Numbered from the stretch's first letter, positions 43,837-55,608 are shown. The stretch: 64,000 nt of DNA from JBBROS01 sp965217935 (GCA_965217935.1 OZ244581.1:1116001-1180000), one strand, 5' to 3'. The notes: a model not told the origin generated them from the letters alone. A program made the numbers and translations.

Positions 43837-45001
43837 ATACCAACGGCATCAGACAATGACCGCTTTGGCCCACTCGCGCGTGGCGATTGAGGTTACCCTT
43901 TCGGGCTGTTGCATGAGAGCGTTCCAAGCGTCGCAGCAGGCGTCGACGATGGCGGTGTAGGTGTCGAATACGCGGTTGGAGAGCTGGTTCTGGCGCAGAT
44001 ACTGCCAGACGTCCTCCTGCGGGTTCAGCTCGGGGCTGTAGGGCGGGATGGTGAGCATGCTGACGTTGTTCGGCAGGGTGAGCCTTCCGCCCGGCTTGTG
44101 CCAGCCCGCGCCGTCGAGGAGCACGACGGCATGGGCGCCCGGAGCGACGGCGCGGCCGATCTCGGCCATGTGCAAGGTCATGGCCTGCTTGCCGGCGTAG
44201 GGCAGCACGAGTGCGGCGCCGGTGCCGCGGGCCGGGCAGACGGCGCCGAAGATGTAGGCCCTAGCGTAACGGCAGTCGCGCGGTGCGGGCGGCCTGGCGC
44301 CCTTGTCGGCCCAGACGTAGGTCAGCGTGCCTTGCTGGCCGACGCGGGCCTCGTCTTGCCACCAGAGCTCGACCGGCTTGCCGCGGGCGTGTTCGGGGAT
44401 GGCGTCCGCGATCAGGGCGGCAAAGTTTTTTTATGCGCCTCGGTGGCGGCCAAATCCTGGGCCGGGTTGTGCGGCCGGGCCGAGACGTGGCTGAAACCGA
44501 GCCGGGTCAGCAGGGCACCGACGCTGCGCTCGGCAAGGTGCACGCCGAAGCGGGCCTGGATGACGCGCGAGAGGTCGATGCGGCGCCAGCGGATCACGCC
44601 GTGCTCGGCCAGGTCGGGGCCGGAGCGGACGAGGGCGGCGACGTCCTGTTGCTGCTCGGGCGAGAGGCGGGGCTTGGAGCCCGGCGCCTTGCGGTCGGTG
44701 AGGCCGTCTACGCCCTCCTCGTTGTAGCGGTACACCCAGGAGCGTCTGGCGGTCCATGCCGCAGGCTTCTGCGGCTTCGGTGCGGCTGCGGCCCTCTATC
44801 ACCAGGGCAAGGGCGAGCATGCGCCGCGCTGCATCTGCGTCCTTGCAGCGGGACGCCGCGTGTCGAAAGCCGGCCGCGTCGTATTCCGTACGGGTGATCG
44901 GGACTGCCATCCATGCCTCCTGCGAACCGGGACAGGGGTCAGCGGATCACGGCCGAGCCAACATGGGAATCCCAAGAGTCAGGATCGGCTGCCGTTGGTA
45001 T
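43837..45001. mobile_element. IS630-family insertion sequence
   Basis: About 1165 bp flanked by 12-bp perfect inverted repeats (ATACCAACGGCA at 43837-43848 and its complement at 44990-45001). TA dinucleotides lie at the ends, fitting the TA target preference of IS630/Tc1 elements. It encloses a decayed IS630 transposase and is 174 bases from the acnA stop. Confidence 0.75.
43849..44910 (-). pseudogene. IS630-family transposase with two frame disruptions
   Basis: It starts MAVPITRTEYDAAGFRHAAS and reads to GMDRQTL. A short deletion (about 5 bases near 44745) then shifts the frame to VYRYNEEGVDGLTDRKAPGS. A second break is at a run of seven A (on the minus strand, near 44426-44432); after it the frame continues as NFAALIADAIPEHARGKPVE and ends with ALVLPYAGKQAMTLHMAEIG, VVLLDGAGWHKPG and TIPPYSPELNPQEDVWQYLR. 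The DDE residues are present in pieces. The A-run break could in principle be rescued by -1 slippage; the first break cannot. Confidence 0.85.
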
Positions 45002-45174
45002 AAATCCTGCCGTGATCCGGCACGTCCTATTGACCGCCGCAGCCCGCTCGACGAGCCTCAGGTCGGCCTTTCGCATCAGCGACGACGAGGCGCTGCCGTT
45101 CGTAACTGCCGAGGAAACCGATGCCGCGGCGCCGATCGGGGCGCGTCGCGGCCGGGCCCATAACCCACGCTGCC

Positions 45175-47871
<2,697 letters not shown>

Positions 47872-47914
47872 CGCTGCGGGGCCTTCCATCGTGGGGTGCA
47901 TCTTGGGCGGTATT

Positions 47915-47933
47915 GTTTACGCAAGCGTTAAAC
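47915..47933. promoter_or_regulatory. Dyad-symmetric sequence upstream of acnA (candidate operator)
   Basis: GTTTACGCAAGCGTTAAAC is an imperfect dyad (arms GTTTA/TTAAAC around CGC-AA-GCG) placed about 45 bases before the acnA start in the acnA-ccmA divergent gap. It looks like a regulator site but no cognate regulator is identifiable here. Confidence 0.3.
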
Positions 47934-47996
47934 CATAGTGGTGTCGCTGGCGTCCACATGCCGTCCACATTGATATAGGTGCCGTTCCCGTCGCGT

Positions 47997-48593
47997 ATGG
48001 CCGAAGCCAAATCATTTTATCCCGGCCTTGCCGCAAACGGGGTGTCGGCGTTCCGCGGCGAGCGGCTCGTCCTGCGCGACGTGTCGTTGCGCGTGCCTCC
48101 CGGCGGGGCTTTGCTGCTGCTGGGCGTCAACGGCGCTGGCAAGAGCACGCTGCTCCGGGTGCTCGCGGGATTGAAGCGGCCGGAGGCGGGCTCTGTGACA
48201 TGGCGCGGGCAGGCGGTGGGCGAGCCTCCGTGCGATCTCGCCTACTTGGGTCATCTGGATGCGATCAAGCCGGGCCTCACCGTGCGGGAAAACCTGGCGT
48301 TCCCATCGGCTGATTTGAGCAGCCTGGCCATGCTCGGGATCGACTCGCTGATCGACGTGCCGGCGCGGTTCCTGTCCGCCGGTCAGCGCCGGCGTTTGGC
48401 GTTGTGCCGGCTGATCGGGCGCGGCGCCGGGCTGTGGCTGCTGGATGAGCCGACGCTCGGGCTGGATGCCGGGTCGGTCGCAGCGCTTGGCGAGGCGTTG
48501 GCGGCGCATCGGGCGGGCGGGGGCGCCGTGGTCGCCGCGACGCATTTGCCGTTGCCCTTGCCGGGTGCGGACAAGCTGGGACTTGGCGGCTGA
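47997..48593 (+). CDS. ccmA: Haem exporter ATPase CcmA
   Basis: The ABC ATPase of cytochrome c maturation system I, about 198 residues. Walker A LGVNGAGKSTLL, signature LSAGQRRRLALCR and Walker B LWLLDEPTLGLD are present. CDLAYLGHLDAIKPGLTVRE is a CcmA-specific stretch. The ATG at 47997 was chosen over an in-frame GTG at 47979. Its stop overlaps the ccmB start. It works with CcmB and CcmC/D in making holo-CcmE. Confidence 0.93.
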   Translation: MAEAKSFYPGLAANGVSAFRGERLVLRDVSLRVPPGGALLLLGVNGAGKSTLLRVLAGLKRPEAGSVTWRGQAVGEPPCDLAYLGHLDAIKPGLTVRENLAFPSADLSSLAMLGIDSLIDVPARFLSAGQRRRLALCRLIGRGAGLWLLDEPTLGLDAGSVAALGEALAAHRAGGGAVVAATHLPLPLPGADKLGLGG

Positions 48594-49258
48594 TGCGCGC
48601 TGGCCTCGCGTTGCTCCGCCGCGAGCTGCGGCTGTCGGTGCGGCACGGCGCCGACACGCTGGCGGCGACGCTGTTCTTCGTTCTCTCCGCGTCGTTGTTC
48701 CCGCTGGCCATCGGCCCGGCGCCGGAGACGCTCGCGCGGCTCGCGCCGGGCATCGTGTGGGTCGGGGCGCTGCTTGCGGCCCTGTTGCCGCTCGACCGGC
48801 TGTTCGGGGCCGATTACGAAGACGGATCGCTCGATCAGCTTCTGCTGTCCGGCTTGCCCGCGCCGATCGTGGCCGCGATCAAGGCTTTGGCGCACTGGCT
48901 CGGCGCCGGGTTGCCGTTGCTGGTCGCGGCCGGGCCCGTGGCGGTGATGCTGCAGATGCCGGCATCGCTGCTGCCGGTGCTGCTGGGCGGGCTGCTGGCC
49001 GGGACGCTGGCGCTCTCGCTGCTCGGAACACTGGGGGCGGCGCTGGTGGTCGGCGCGCGGCGGGGCGGGGTGCTGCTGCCGCTTCTGGTGCTGCCGTTGG
49101 CAACTCCGGTGCTGATTTTCGGCGCCGCCGCGGTCGAGGCGGCCTCGGCGGGGCTCAGTCCGCGGCCGCATCTGCTGCTGCTCTGCGCCGTGCTGGCGGC
49201 GGCGCTGCCGCTTTGCCCGGTGGGAGCGGGGGCGGCGTTGCGAGGGGCTGCCGAGTAA
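48593..49258 (+). CDS. ccmB: Haem exporter membrane subunit CcmB
   Basis: A 221-residue membrane protein of cytochrome c maturation with about six helices. Typical features are LLRRELRLSVRHGADTLAAT, LATLLPLDRLF-type (here LAALLPLDRLFGADYEDGSL) and the Gly/Leu-rich C-terminal half. Starts inside the ccmA stop. The remaining ccm genes are not in the window; a GGDEF-EAL gene follows instead. Confidence 0.92.
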   Translation: MRAGLALLRRELRLSVRHGADTLAATLFFVLSASLFPLAIGPAPETLARLAPGIVWVGALLAALLPLDRLFGADYEDGSLDQLLLSGLPAPIVAAIKALAHWLGAGLPLLVAAGPVAVMLQMPASLLPVLLGGLLAGTLALSLLGTLGAALVVGARRGGVLLPLLVLPLATPVLIFGAAAVEAASAGLSPRPHLLLLCAVLAAALPLCPVGAGAALRGAAE

Positions 49259-49291
49259 CCAAACGTTTAGAATTCCGGTCCATTCTCCTCG

Positions 49292-51049
49292 ATGACGGAG
49301 GCGCATCCGGCGCCGCTGCATGGGATGATTGGGCCGATGGCATTCGCAAGCGAGGACAGGGAGGAGCCTGCTGAGGCGTGCCGCGTGTCGCGCTGCTTGC
49401 AGCTCGGCGCCGTCCTTGAGGCCGTGGCTGGGGCGGCCGGAGCGGGGCTGGTCGTCGTCGATGCTGCCGGGCGCGTGCTGTTGTGCAATGCCGCCGCAAC
49501 TCAGATGCTCGGCGTTGCTGGATGCGAGGCCCGGCATCCCACGACAATCTCGGCGTTTTTGCCGCAGTGCGCGGTCCTCGATCAGGGCGGCAGGGATGCT
49601 TTCCTGTCCATGCTCGAACGGTTGCAGGCGGCGCCGATCGATGCGCCGGGGCAGGACGGACAGATCATCGCGCCTGGCGGACACGCGATCGAGGTTGCGC
49701 TGAGCCGGACCGCCGAGGGCCTGATGGTCGCCAGGCTGGTTCATGTCAGGGCGTCCGGCGTTCCTCAAAGCCGCATCGATGGCTTGACCGGGTTGTCGGA
49801 TCGTGAGTGGTTCCGTGAGCGCGTCGCCGCTCTGCTGGCCGGACCGGGCGAACCCGATCGCGTCGCGGTGCTGATGCTCGACCTCGACCGCTTCAAGGCG
49901 GTGAACGACTACCACGGCCATCCGGTCGGCGATGCCTTGCTGCAGGCGGTTGCCCGGCGCATGCGCTCGGCGGTTCGCGATGGCGATGCGGTGAGCCGGC
50001 TGGGCGGAGATGAGTTCGCGGTCGCCGTGCAGGTCACGGCCGGGGCGGAGGCCCTGGCGGCGCGTCTGATCGACCTGCTCAACCGTCCTTACCTGATCGA
50101 AGGCAACGTGGTGACGATCGGCGCGAGCGTCGGCGTAGCGACGGGCCCGCGTGACGGCGCTGACGTGGCGGCCCTGATGCGCGCGGCCGATCTCGCGCTG
50201 TATCAGGCGAAGGAGGACGGCAGGCAAACCGTCCGCGTGTTCGAGCCGGGCCTGAACGCCCGCGCCCGCGCCCGCCACGGCTTGCAGGACGATTTGCGCC
50301 GCGCCGTCGTGCTGGAGCAGTTCGAGCTGCACTACCAGGCGCAGACCAGCCTCGTGACGGGCCGCATCGTCGGGTTCGAGGCGCTGCTGCGGTGGAATCA
50401 TCCCGAGCGAGGCCTGGTGCCCCCGGATCAGTTCATCCCGATCGCCGAAGAGACCGGCCTCATCGTTCCGATCGGGGAATGGGTGTTGCGGGCGGCCTGC
50501 CGGGAGGCGGCAGCTTGGCCGGCGCCGCTTACGGTGGCCGTCAACGTGTCTTCGAAGCAGCTGGCGGAGCGGCACCGTCTGCCGCGTGCCGTGAAAGCGG
50601 CGCTCTCGCTTGCCGGATTGCCGGCCGCCCGGCTTGAGATCGAAATCACCGAGAGCGCCCTGATGCAGTCCAGCGAGGCGACGCTGAACATCCTGCGCGA
50701 GCTGCGCGGCTTCGGCATCAGGATCAGCATGGACGATTTCGGCACCGGATACTCGTCGCTGAGCCAGCTTCGCAGCTTTCCATTCGACAAGCTCAAGATT
50801 GACCGCTCCTTCATCCGCGACCTTTCGGGCAGTCCGGAAGCGGTCGCGGTCGTGCGCGCGATCTCGGCGCTCGGGTCCGCTCTGGGCATGACGACGACCG
50901 CGGAGGGCGTCGAGACCCTGGAGCAGGAGTCGATAATCCGCGCCGACGGCTGCACGGACATGCAGGGCTACCTGGTCAGCCGCCCCGTTCCGCCGACCGA
51001 GCTTCCCGATCTGATCAACCGACTTTTGCAAGTGACGGAGACCGTATGA
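49292..51049 (+). CDS. PAS-GGDEF-EAL c-di-GMP signalling protein
   Basis: A 585-residue cytosolic protein. A PAS-like region (AGLVVVDAAGRVLLCNAAAT) is followed by GGDEF at 238-242 with an RxxD inhibitory site (RDGD) five residues before it. The EAL domain starts FEALLRWNHPERG (about 362), with TVAVNVSSKQL, EITESALM, DDFGTGYSSL and KIDRSFIRDL, so phosphodiesterase residues look complete. Both activities are possible. It is translationally coupled (ATGA) to a BLUF photoreceptor, which suggests light control of c-di-GMP. Confidence 0.93.
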   Translation: MTEAHPAPLHGMIGPMAFASEDREEPAEACRVSRCLQLGAVLEAVAGAAGAGLVVVDAAGRVLLCNAAATQMLGVAGCEARHPTTISAFLPQCAVLDQGGRDAFLSMLERLQAAPIDAPGQDGQIIAPGGHAIEVALSRTAEGLMVARLVHVRASGVPQSRIDGLTGLSDREWFRERVAALLAGPGEPDRVAVLMLDLDRFKAVNDYHGHPVGDALLQAVARRMRSAVRDGDAVSRLGGDEFAVAVQVTAGAEALAARLIDLLNRPYLIEGNVVTIGASVGVATGPRDGADVAALMRAADLALYQAKEDGRQTVRVFEPGLNARARARHGLQDDLRRAVVLEQFELHYQAQTSLVTGRIVGFEALLRWNHPERGLVPPDQFIPIAEETGLIVPIGEWVLRAACREAAAWPAPLTVAVNVSSKQLAERHRLPRAVKAALSLAGLPAARLEIEITESALMQSSEATLNILRELRGFGIRISMDDFGTGYSSLSQLRSFPFDKLKIDRSFIRDLSGSPEAVAVVRAISALGSALGMTTTAEGVETLEQESIIRADGCTDMQGYLVSRPVPPTELPDLINRLLQVTETV

Positions 51050-51492
51050 TGAACAAGCTGTTCCGCCTGGTTTATTGCAGCCGCAACCTGATCGACGGGC
51101 CGCGCGAGAGCGTGGCTGCGGAGTTGGATCGGATCATGGCTATCTCGCGTGCCAACAACGCGCGCGACGAGGTGACGGGCGCGATGCTCTACACCGACCG
51201 CTCGTTCGCCCAGATTTTGGAAGGGGGGCTTGATCAGGTGCAGGAGACGTTTGAGCGCATTCAACTGGACCTTCGCCACGACGACGTGGTCGTGCTGCAG
51301 GCGGCGCCCGCGTCCTCAAAGATATTCGGCGCGTGGAATATGGCGCTGGTCAACACGACCAATGACGCGGTCACCTACGCGGTGCTGGACCAGGCCTTTG
51401 AGCGACAGGATGCCGAGGCGGCGGCAAGCGTGCTCTCGCTGCTTAAGGGGCTTGTTCACCGCAACGCGGAGTGGGCCTTCGCGGCGGAATAG
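51046..51492 (+). CDS. BLUF-domain blue-light sensor (short type)
   Basis: A 148-residue flavin-binding BLUF protein. The key residues are Tyr10 (FRLVYCSRN), the Asn pair at 37-38 (SRANNARDEVTGAMLY) and Gln56 (FAQILEGG), the hydrogen-bond network around FAD. A short C-terminal helical cap (VLSLLKGLVHRNAEWAFAAE) and no output domain make it PixD/BlrB-like, so signalling is probably by protein contact. The start lies within the stop of the GGDEF-EAL gene, making that protein the obvious partner. Confidence 0.93.
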   Translation: MMNKLFRLVYCSRNLIDGPRESVAAELDRIMAISRANNARDEVTGAMLYTDRSFAQILEGGLDQVQETFERIQLDLRHDDVVVLQAAPASSKIFGAWNMALVNTTNDAVTYAVLDQAFERQDAEAAASVLSLLKGLVHRNAEWAFAAE

Positions 51493-51500
51493 CAAGACCG

Positions 51501-52619
51501 TCAGCCCTTGCCCGGCGGATAGGCGTCCACGAGCGGCGGAACGGTGATTGCCGGCAGTTCGATCGCCTGCTCCGGCGCCGGGTGCTTGGGTCGATGCAAG
51601 GGGGGCAGCGTTTGCGTCTCCCCGGTTTGCAACGCGCGTTCAATGGCCGCAAGGACACGAACGTCCAGCAAGCCCTCCTCGCCGTCCGGCTCGGGGTCGC
51701 GGTCCTGCAAGATGCAATCGGAGAAGTACTTCGTCTCCGCGCCGAACTGGTCGAGCTTGGGAAAGGCGCGCTCGGTGGTGGTCTGTCCGATGGTCAGGCG
51801 ATGATGGAGCGGGCCTGGGAAGCCGAATGCCGGGTTGAGCGTCAAGTTGCCGCTGTCGCCGCAGAGGCGATACTCGTTCAACGTGTTGAGGCCGTAGCCG
51901 ACGCTGAATTCCGCGATCCGATCGCCAGGAAAACGAAGAGTCACGCAGACCGTATCGTGAAAATCGTAGCCCAGATGATCCCGCTTCGTGCCGTGGGCGC
52001 TGACCTCGATCGGTTCGGCCCGGAACAGGTTGCGGACGGCGTTGATCTGGTAGGTACCCATATCAGGCACCGGGCCGGCCCAGTAGCCGTTGCTCGCGCG
52101 GTGGTTGCGGGTCGAGACGGCCTGGGCGAAGACGGAGGTGAACAGCCAGGTCCGGCCAAGCTGCCCGGATTGCGCGAGGCGGATGGCTTCCAGGTTCGCC
52201 GGCTCGAAATGCAGGCGGTAGGCGATCATCAGCTTTGCGCCGGACGCCCGCGCGGCATCCTGGATGGCGCGGCAGTCCGCTTCGCTGGTGGCCATGGGCT
52301 TTTCAAGCAGGACATGCACCCCGGTTTCGAGCGCGGGCACGGCGAATTGACGGTGCTGGTCATTCGGAAGCGCCAAATAGATCGCCTCGAAGCCGCGGCT
52401 GTCGAGCGCTGCCTGGTAGGCGTCATAATGGTAGGTGCGCTCGATGCCATAACGCTTGCCCAGCGCTTCGGCTTTTTTCTGCTGGCCGGTGACGATCGCC
52501 GTCATCACCGAATTGCCGGTTTGCGCGACGCCGGGCATGAATGCCGCCTGGCTGATCCAGCCGGCGCCGACCACGGCGTAGCGAACCTTGTCTCCTTCGG
52601 CCTTGCGTGCCGTGGTCAT
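51501..52619 (-). CDS. Gfo/Idh/MocA family oxidoreductase
   Basis: A 372-residue NAD(P)-dependent dehydrogenase. The Rossmann motif is VVGAGWISQAAFMPGV and the conserved EKPMA sits in VHVLLEKPMATSEADC. The C-terminal beta-sheet domain contains WAGPVPDMGTYQINAVRNLF. Resembles glucose-fructose oxidoreductase-like members; the sugar substrate is unknown. Appears to be transcribed alone. Confidence 0.88.
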   Translation of the reverse strand: MTTARKAEGDKVRYAVVGAGWISQAAFMPGVAQTGNSVMTAIVTGQQKKAEALGKRYGIERTYHYDAYQAALDSRGFEAIYLALPNDQHRQFAVPALETGVHVLLEKPMATSEADCRAIQDAARASGAKLMIAYRLHFEPANLEAIRLAQSGQLGRTWLFTSVFAQAVSTRNHRASNGYWAGPVPDMGTYQINAVRNLFRAEPIEVSAHGTKRDHLGYDFHDTVCVTLRFPGDRIAEFSVGYGLNTLNEYRLCGDSGNLTLNPAFGFPGPLHHRLTIGQTTTERAFPKLDQFGAETKYFSDCILQDRDPEPDGEEGLLDVRVLAAIERALQTGETQTLPPLHRPKHPAPEQAIELPAITVPPLVDAYPPGKG

Positions 52620-52676
52620 GCGCGAGCTCCTGAACGATGTCGCTTGATAGCGCGGCGAGCCGGCGACGGTTCCGCG

Positions 52677-52834
52677 TCAGGCGGCGGCATCGCCTGCATC
52701 GGCCAGCAGGCTCCGGCCCGTCACGGCAGCGCCAGCCCGGCTCTGTGCCGCCAGGCCCTGCGCGATGGCTGACGGGCCCCGTGGCCGCCGCCCATGACGG
52801 CGGCGACCTGGCCCGAGAGGTCGAACGGCGTCAA
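52677..52834 (-). pseudogene. Short-chain dehydrogenase remnant
   Basis: Starting at a TTG overlapping the acyl-CoA dehydrogenase stop, the minus strand reads TPFDLSGQVAAVMGGGHGA, then after a frame shift SAIAQGLAAQSRAGAAVTGR and a stop. This matches the first 45-50 residues of an SDR (FDLSG-x-VA-x-V-x-GGGHG-x-GRAIAQGLA). The rest is gone. It implies an ancestral acyl-CoA dehydrogenase-SDR operon. Confidence 0.6.
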
Positions 52835-54000
52835 CGGTTCGCGCCGTGCTTGACGAGATGGCGGGCGAGGCTCCAGCGATGCACCTCGCTCGGCCCGTCA
52901 TAGATGCGGAAGCCGCGGACCTCGCGGAAGATGCGGTCGACAACGGTCTCACCCGTCACGCCCTGGCCGCCCAGCACCTGCACGCAGCGGTCCACCACGC
53001 GCCAGATCGCCTCGCTGCAGACGACCTTGGCGATGCTGCTCTCGGCGCCGGCCCGCTCGCCTTGGTCGAGCAACCAGGCGGTGTGCCAGATCACCAGGCG
53101 GCTGGTGCGGATGTCCATGTCGTTGTCGGCCAGCATGAAGCCGACGCCTTCGTGCTCGGCAATCGGGCGGCCGAAAGCCTCCCGCTTCGCCGCGTAGCCG
53201 AGCGCCACGTCCTGCGCCCGCCGCGCCGCGCCCAGCCAGCGCATGCAGTGGGTGAGCCGGGCCGGGGCGAGCCGCACCTGGGCGTAGCGGAAGCCTTGGC
53301 CTGCTTCGCCCAGGATGTTCTCGGCCGGTATCCGCAGGCCGTCGAAGCGGACGACGGCGTGCCCGCCGGGGAAGGCGGAGTCCATGCTGTCCATCACGCG
53401 CTCGATGCTGATGCCGGGTTCGTCCATGTCGGCCAGGAACATCGTGGCCCGGCCGTCCTCGCCGCGCGCCATGATGATTGCGAAGCCTGCGCCGACGGCG
53501 CCGGTGGTGAACCACTTGCGGCCCTCCACCACGTAGTGATCGCCGTCGCGAACCGCCGTCGTCGCCAGTGCCGCCGGGTCGGACCCGGCGCCCGGCGGCG
53601 GCTCGCTCATGCAGAAGCAACTGCGGATGCGTCCCTCGGCCAGCGGACGCAGCCAGCGCGCCTTTTGCGCCTCGGTCGCCACCACCTCCAACAGGTGCAT
53701 GTTGCCTTCGTCGGGGGCCGCGACGTTCAGCGCCAGAGGGCCGAGCAACGAGTATCCCGCTTCCTCGAACACCAGCGCCTTGCCGACATGGCCCAGTTCG
53801 AGGCCGCCCCACTCGGCCGAGACATGCGGCGCGAACAGCCCTGCCTGCCGCGCCAGGGCTTGCAGCTCGAGGCGCAGCGGCTCCTCCGGCCCGTGCGCGC
53901 CTTGCCTCGGGTCGCGTTCCATCGGCAACAGCGTCTCGCGAACGAAAACGCGCGTGCGGTCCTGCAGGTCGGCCAAGTCGGGCGGTATGGTGAAGTCCAT
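52831..54000 (-). CDS. Acyl-CoA dehydrogenase family protein
   Basis: A 389-residue FAD flavoenzyme. Conserved blocks: CFCMSEPPPGAGSDPAALAT (flavin/substrate), YVVEGRKWFTTGAVGAGFAI, the KREAFGRPIAEHEGVGFML region and QVLGGQGVTGETVVDRIFRE followed by RGFRIYDGPSEVHRWSLARH. AGGAG precedes the ATG. The substrate is not evident; the sequence resembles the long- or branched-chain and APH-fused ACAD groups. An SDR remnant follows. Confidence 0.92.
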   Translation of the reverse strand: MDFTIPPDLADLQDRTRVFVRETLLPMERDPRQGAHGPEEPLRLELQALARQAGLFAPHVSAEWGGLELGHVGKALVFEEAGYSLLGPLALNVAAPDEGNMHLLEVVATEAQKARWLRPLAEGRIRSCFCMSEPPPGAGSDPAALATTAVRDGDHYVVEGRKWFTTGAVGAGFAIIMARGEDGRATMFLADMDEPGISIERVMDSMDSAFPGGHAVVRFDGLRIPAENILGEAGQGFRYAQVRLAPARLTHCMRWLGAARRAQDVALGYAAKREAFGRPIAEHEGVGFMLADNDMDIRTSRLVIWHTAWLLDQGERAGAESSIAKVVCSEAIWRVVDRCVQVLGGQGVTGETVVDRIFREVRGFRIYDGPSEVHRWSLARHLVKHGANR

Positions 54001-54072
54001 CGTATCTCCTCCTTGGGGCTTGGCCGGAGAGTATCGCGAAAACCCTCAAGAGAACGACAATCCGGCGGGCGG

Positions 54073-55608
54073 TCAGATCACCAATTCGATCAGGAACGGC
54101 CCGCTCCGGTCATTGGCCTGTAAGAACAGATCGGCAAAACCGTCCAGCGTATCGGCCCGGGCGCCCTCAACGCCCATGCCGCGCGCCAGGGCCGGCCAGT
54201 CCAGATCGGGGTTGCCCAGGTCAAGCATGTCCATCGCCGTCCGGCCGGGATTGGCGCCCACCCCGCGATATTCGCCAAGCAAAATCGCGTATTTGCGGTT
54301 GGACAGGATCACTGTCGTCACATCCAGCTTCTCGCGCGCCTGGGTCCAAAGCGCCTGCAACGTATACATTGCCGAGCCATCCGCCTGCAGATTCACCACC
54401 CGCCGCCCCGGCGCGCCGACCGCAGCCCCCGTTGCCAGCGGCATGCCGCAGCCGATGGCGCCGCCGGTGATCTGCAGCCAATCATGCGCCGCCGCGGCCT
54501 GCGTCGCCGGGGACAGCGAGCGCCCGAACGTGATGCTCTCGTCAACCACGACGGCGCCCTCCGGCAGCAGAGCGGCAACTTGATGGGCAAAGCCCTCCGG
54601 GTTGACCGGGCCGCGCACCCGTTCGGGACGCGGCAGAACCGGCGCCTCGGCGGCACGGGCGCCCAGCATCCCGGCCAGCCGCTCGAGCGCCTCGGCCGGG
54701 TCATGTTCAGGGCGGGCGAGCATATGCACCTGGCAGTCGGCCGGCGCCATGCGGCTCGGCTTGTTGGGATAGGCAAAAAACCCGACCGGGTCCGACGCGC
54801 CCACCAGCACCAGGTGTTTCAGCCCGGCCAAGGCCGCGATCGCCTCGTCCACCGGATACGGCACCCGCTCGATCGGCGTCCGCCCGGCCCCGCGCTCCAT
54901 CCGGGCATTGCTCGTCTGCGACAGCATACGCGCCCCGGTCGCGGCCACGATCCCCTGCGCCATCGCCAAGGCCCCGGCCCGCAAGGCATGGCCGCCAAGC
55001 AGGAGCATCGCCGGCTCGCCCGAACGCAAGGCCCGGGCCGCCGCGGCGAGCGCATCCGGCGCCACCGAAGGGGCCGGCGCCTGCGCCAGCGCCGCGGCCG
55101 GCGTCCCACCCTCGTCCCAGCACGTATCGGACGGCAGGATCAGCGTCGCGATGCCGCCGGGCAGGACGCGGGCCGCCTGCACCGCGGCGGCGGCATTCTG
55201 TCCCACGGTCGCCGAGCGCGTCGCGGTCCGCGTCCAAACCGAGACCGGACGCGCCCAGCCCTCGGTGTCGGCGGTGAGCGGCGCATCGAACGGGCGATGA
55301 TAGGTGGCCTGGTCGCCCACCAGGTTGACGATGGCGCTCTGCGCCCGGCGGGCGTTGTGCAGGTTGGCCAGCCCGTTGGCGAGGCCGGGCCCGCAATGCA
55401 GCAGCGTGCAAGCCGGCCGCCCGGCCATCCGGGCATACCCGTCCGCCGCCCCGGTCGCCACGTTCTCCTGCAGCGCCAGGACGCAGCGCATCCCGGCCAC
55501 GCGGTCGAGCGCTGCCACGAAGTGCATCTCGGACGTGCCGGGGTTGGCGAAGCAGGTGTCCACCCCGCAGGCCAGAAGGGTATGCACCAGGCTCTCCGCA
55601 CCATTCAT
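54073..55608 (-). CDS. Thiamine diphosphate-dependent enzyme (acetolactate synthase-like)
   Basis: A 511-residue ThDP enzyme. The catalytic glutamate lies in VLALQENVATGAADGYARMA. A middle transhydrogenase-like domain is followed by the ThDP/Mg motif in RRVVNLQADGSAMYTLQALW, ending near SNRKYAILLGEY. It belongs to the IlvB/MdlC-like group with an acetolactate synthase large-subunit annotation, but no small subunit is present, so acetolactate formation is uncertain. A decarboxylase for a 2-oxo acid is equally possible. AGGAGACC lies upstream of the ATG at 55608. Confidence 0.85.
   Translation of the reverse strand: MNGAESLVHTLLACGVDTCFANPGTSEMHFVAALDRVAGMRCVLALQENVATGAADGYARMAGRPACTLLHCGPGLANGLANLHNARRAQSAIVNLVGDQATYHRPFDAPLTADTEGWARPVSVWTRTATRSATVGQNAAAAVQAARVLPGGIATLILPSDTCWDEGGTPAAALAQAPAPSVAPDALAAAARALRSGEPAMLLLGGHALRAGALAMAQGIVAATGARMLSQTSNARMERGAGRTPIERVPYPVDEAIAALAGLKHLVLVGASDPVGFFAYPNKPSRMAPADCQVHMLARPEHDPAEALERLAGMLGARAAEAPVLPRPERVRGPVNPEGFAHQVAALLPEGAVVVDESITFGRSLSPATQAAAAHDWLQITGGAIGCGMPLATGAAVGAPGRRVVNLQADGSAMYTLQALWTQAREKLDVTTVILSNRKYAILLGEYRGVGANPGRTAMDMLDLGNPDLDWPALARGMGVEGARADTLDGFADLFLQANDRSGPFLIELVI

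Noticed and set aside
43449..43856. Minus-strand frame beside the IS630 element
   Set aside because: It looks partly protein-like, but it has no recognisable family and runs across the IS end.
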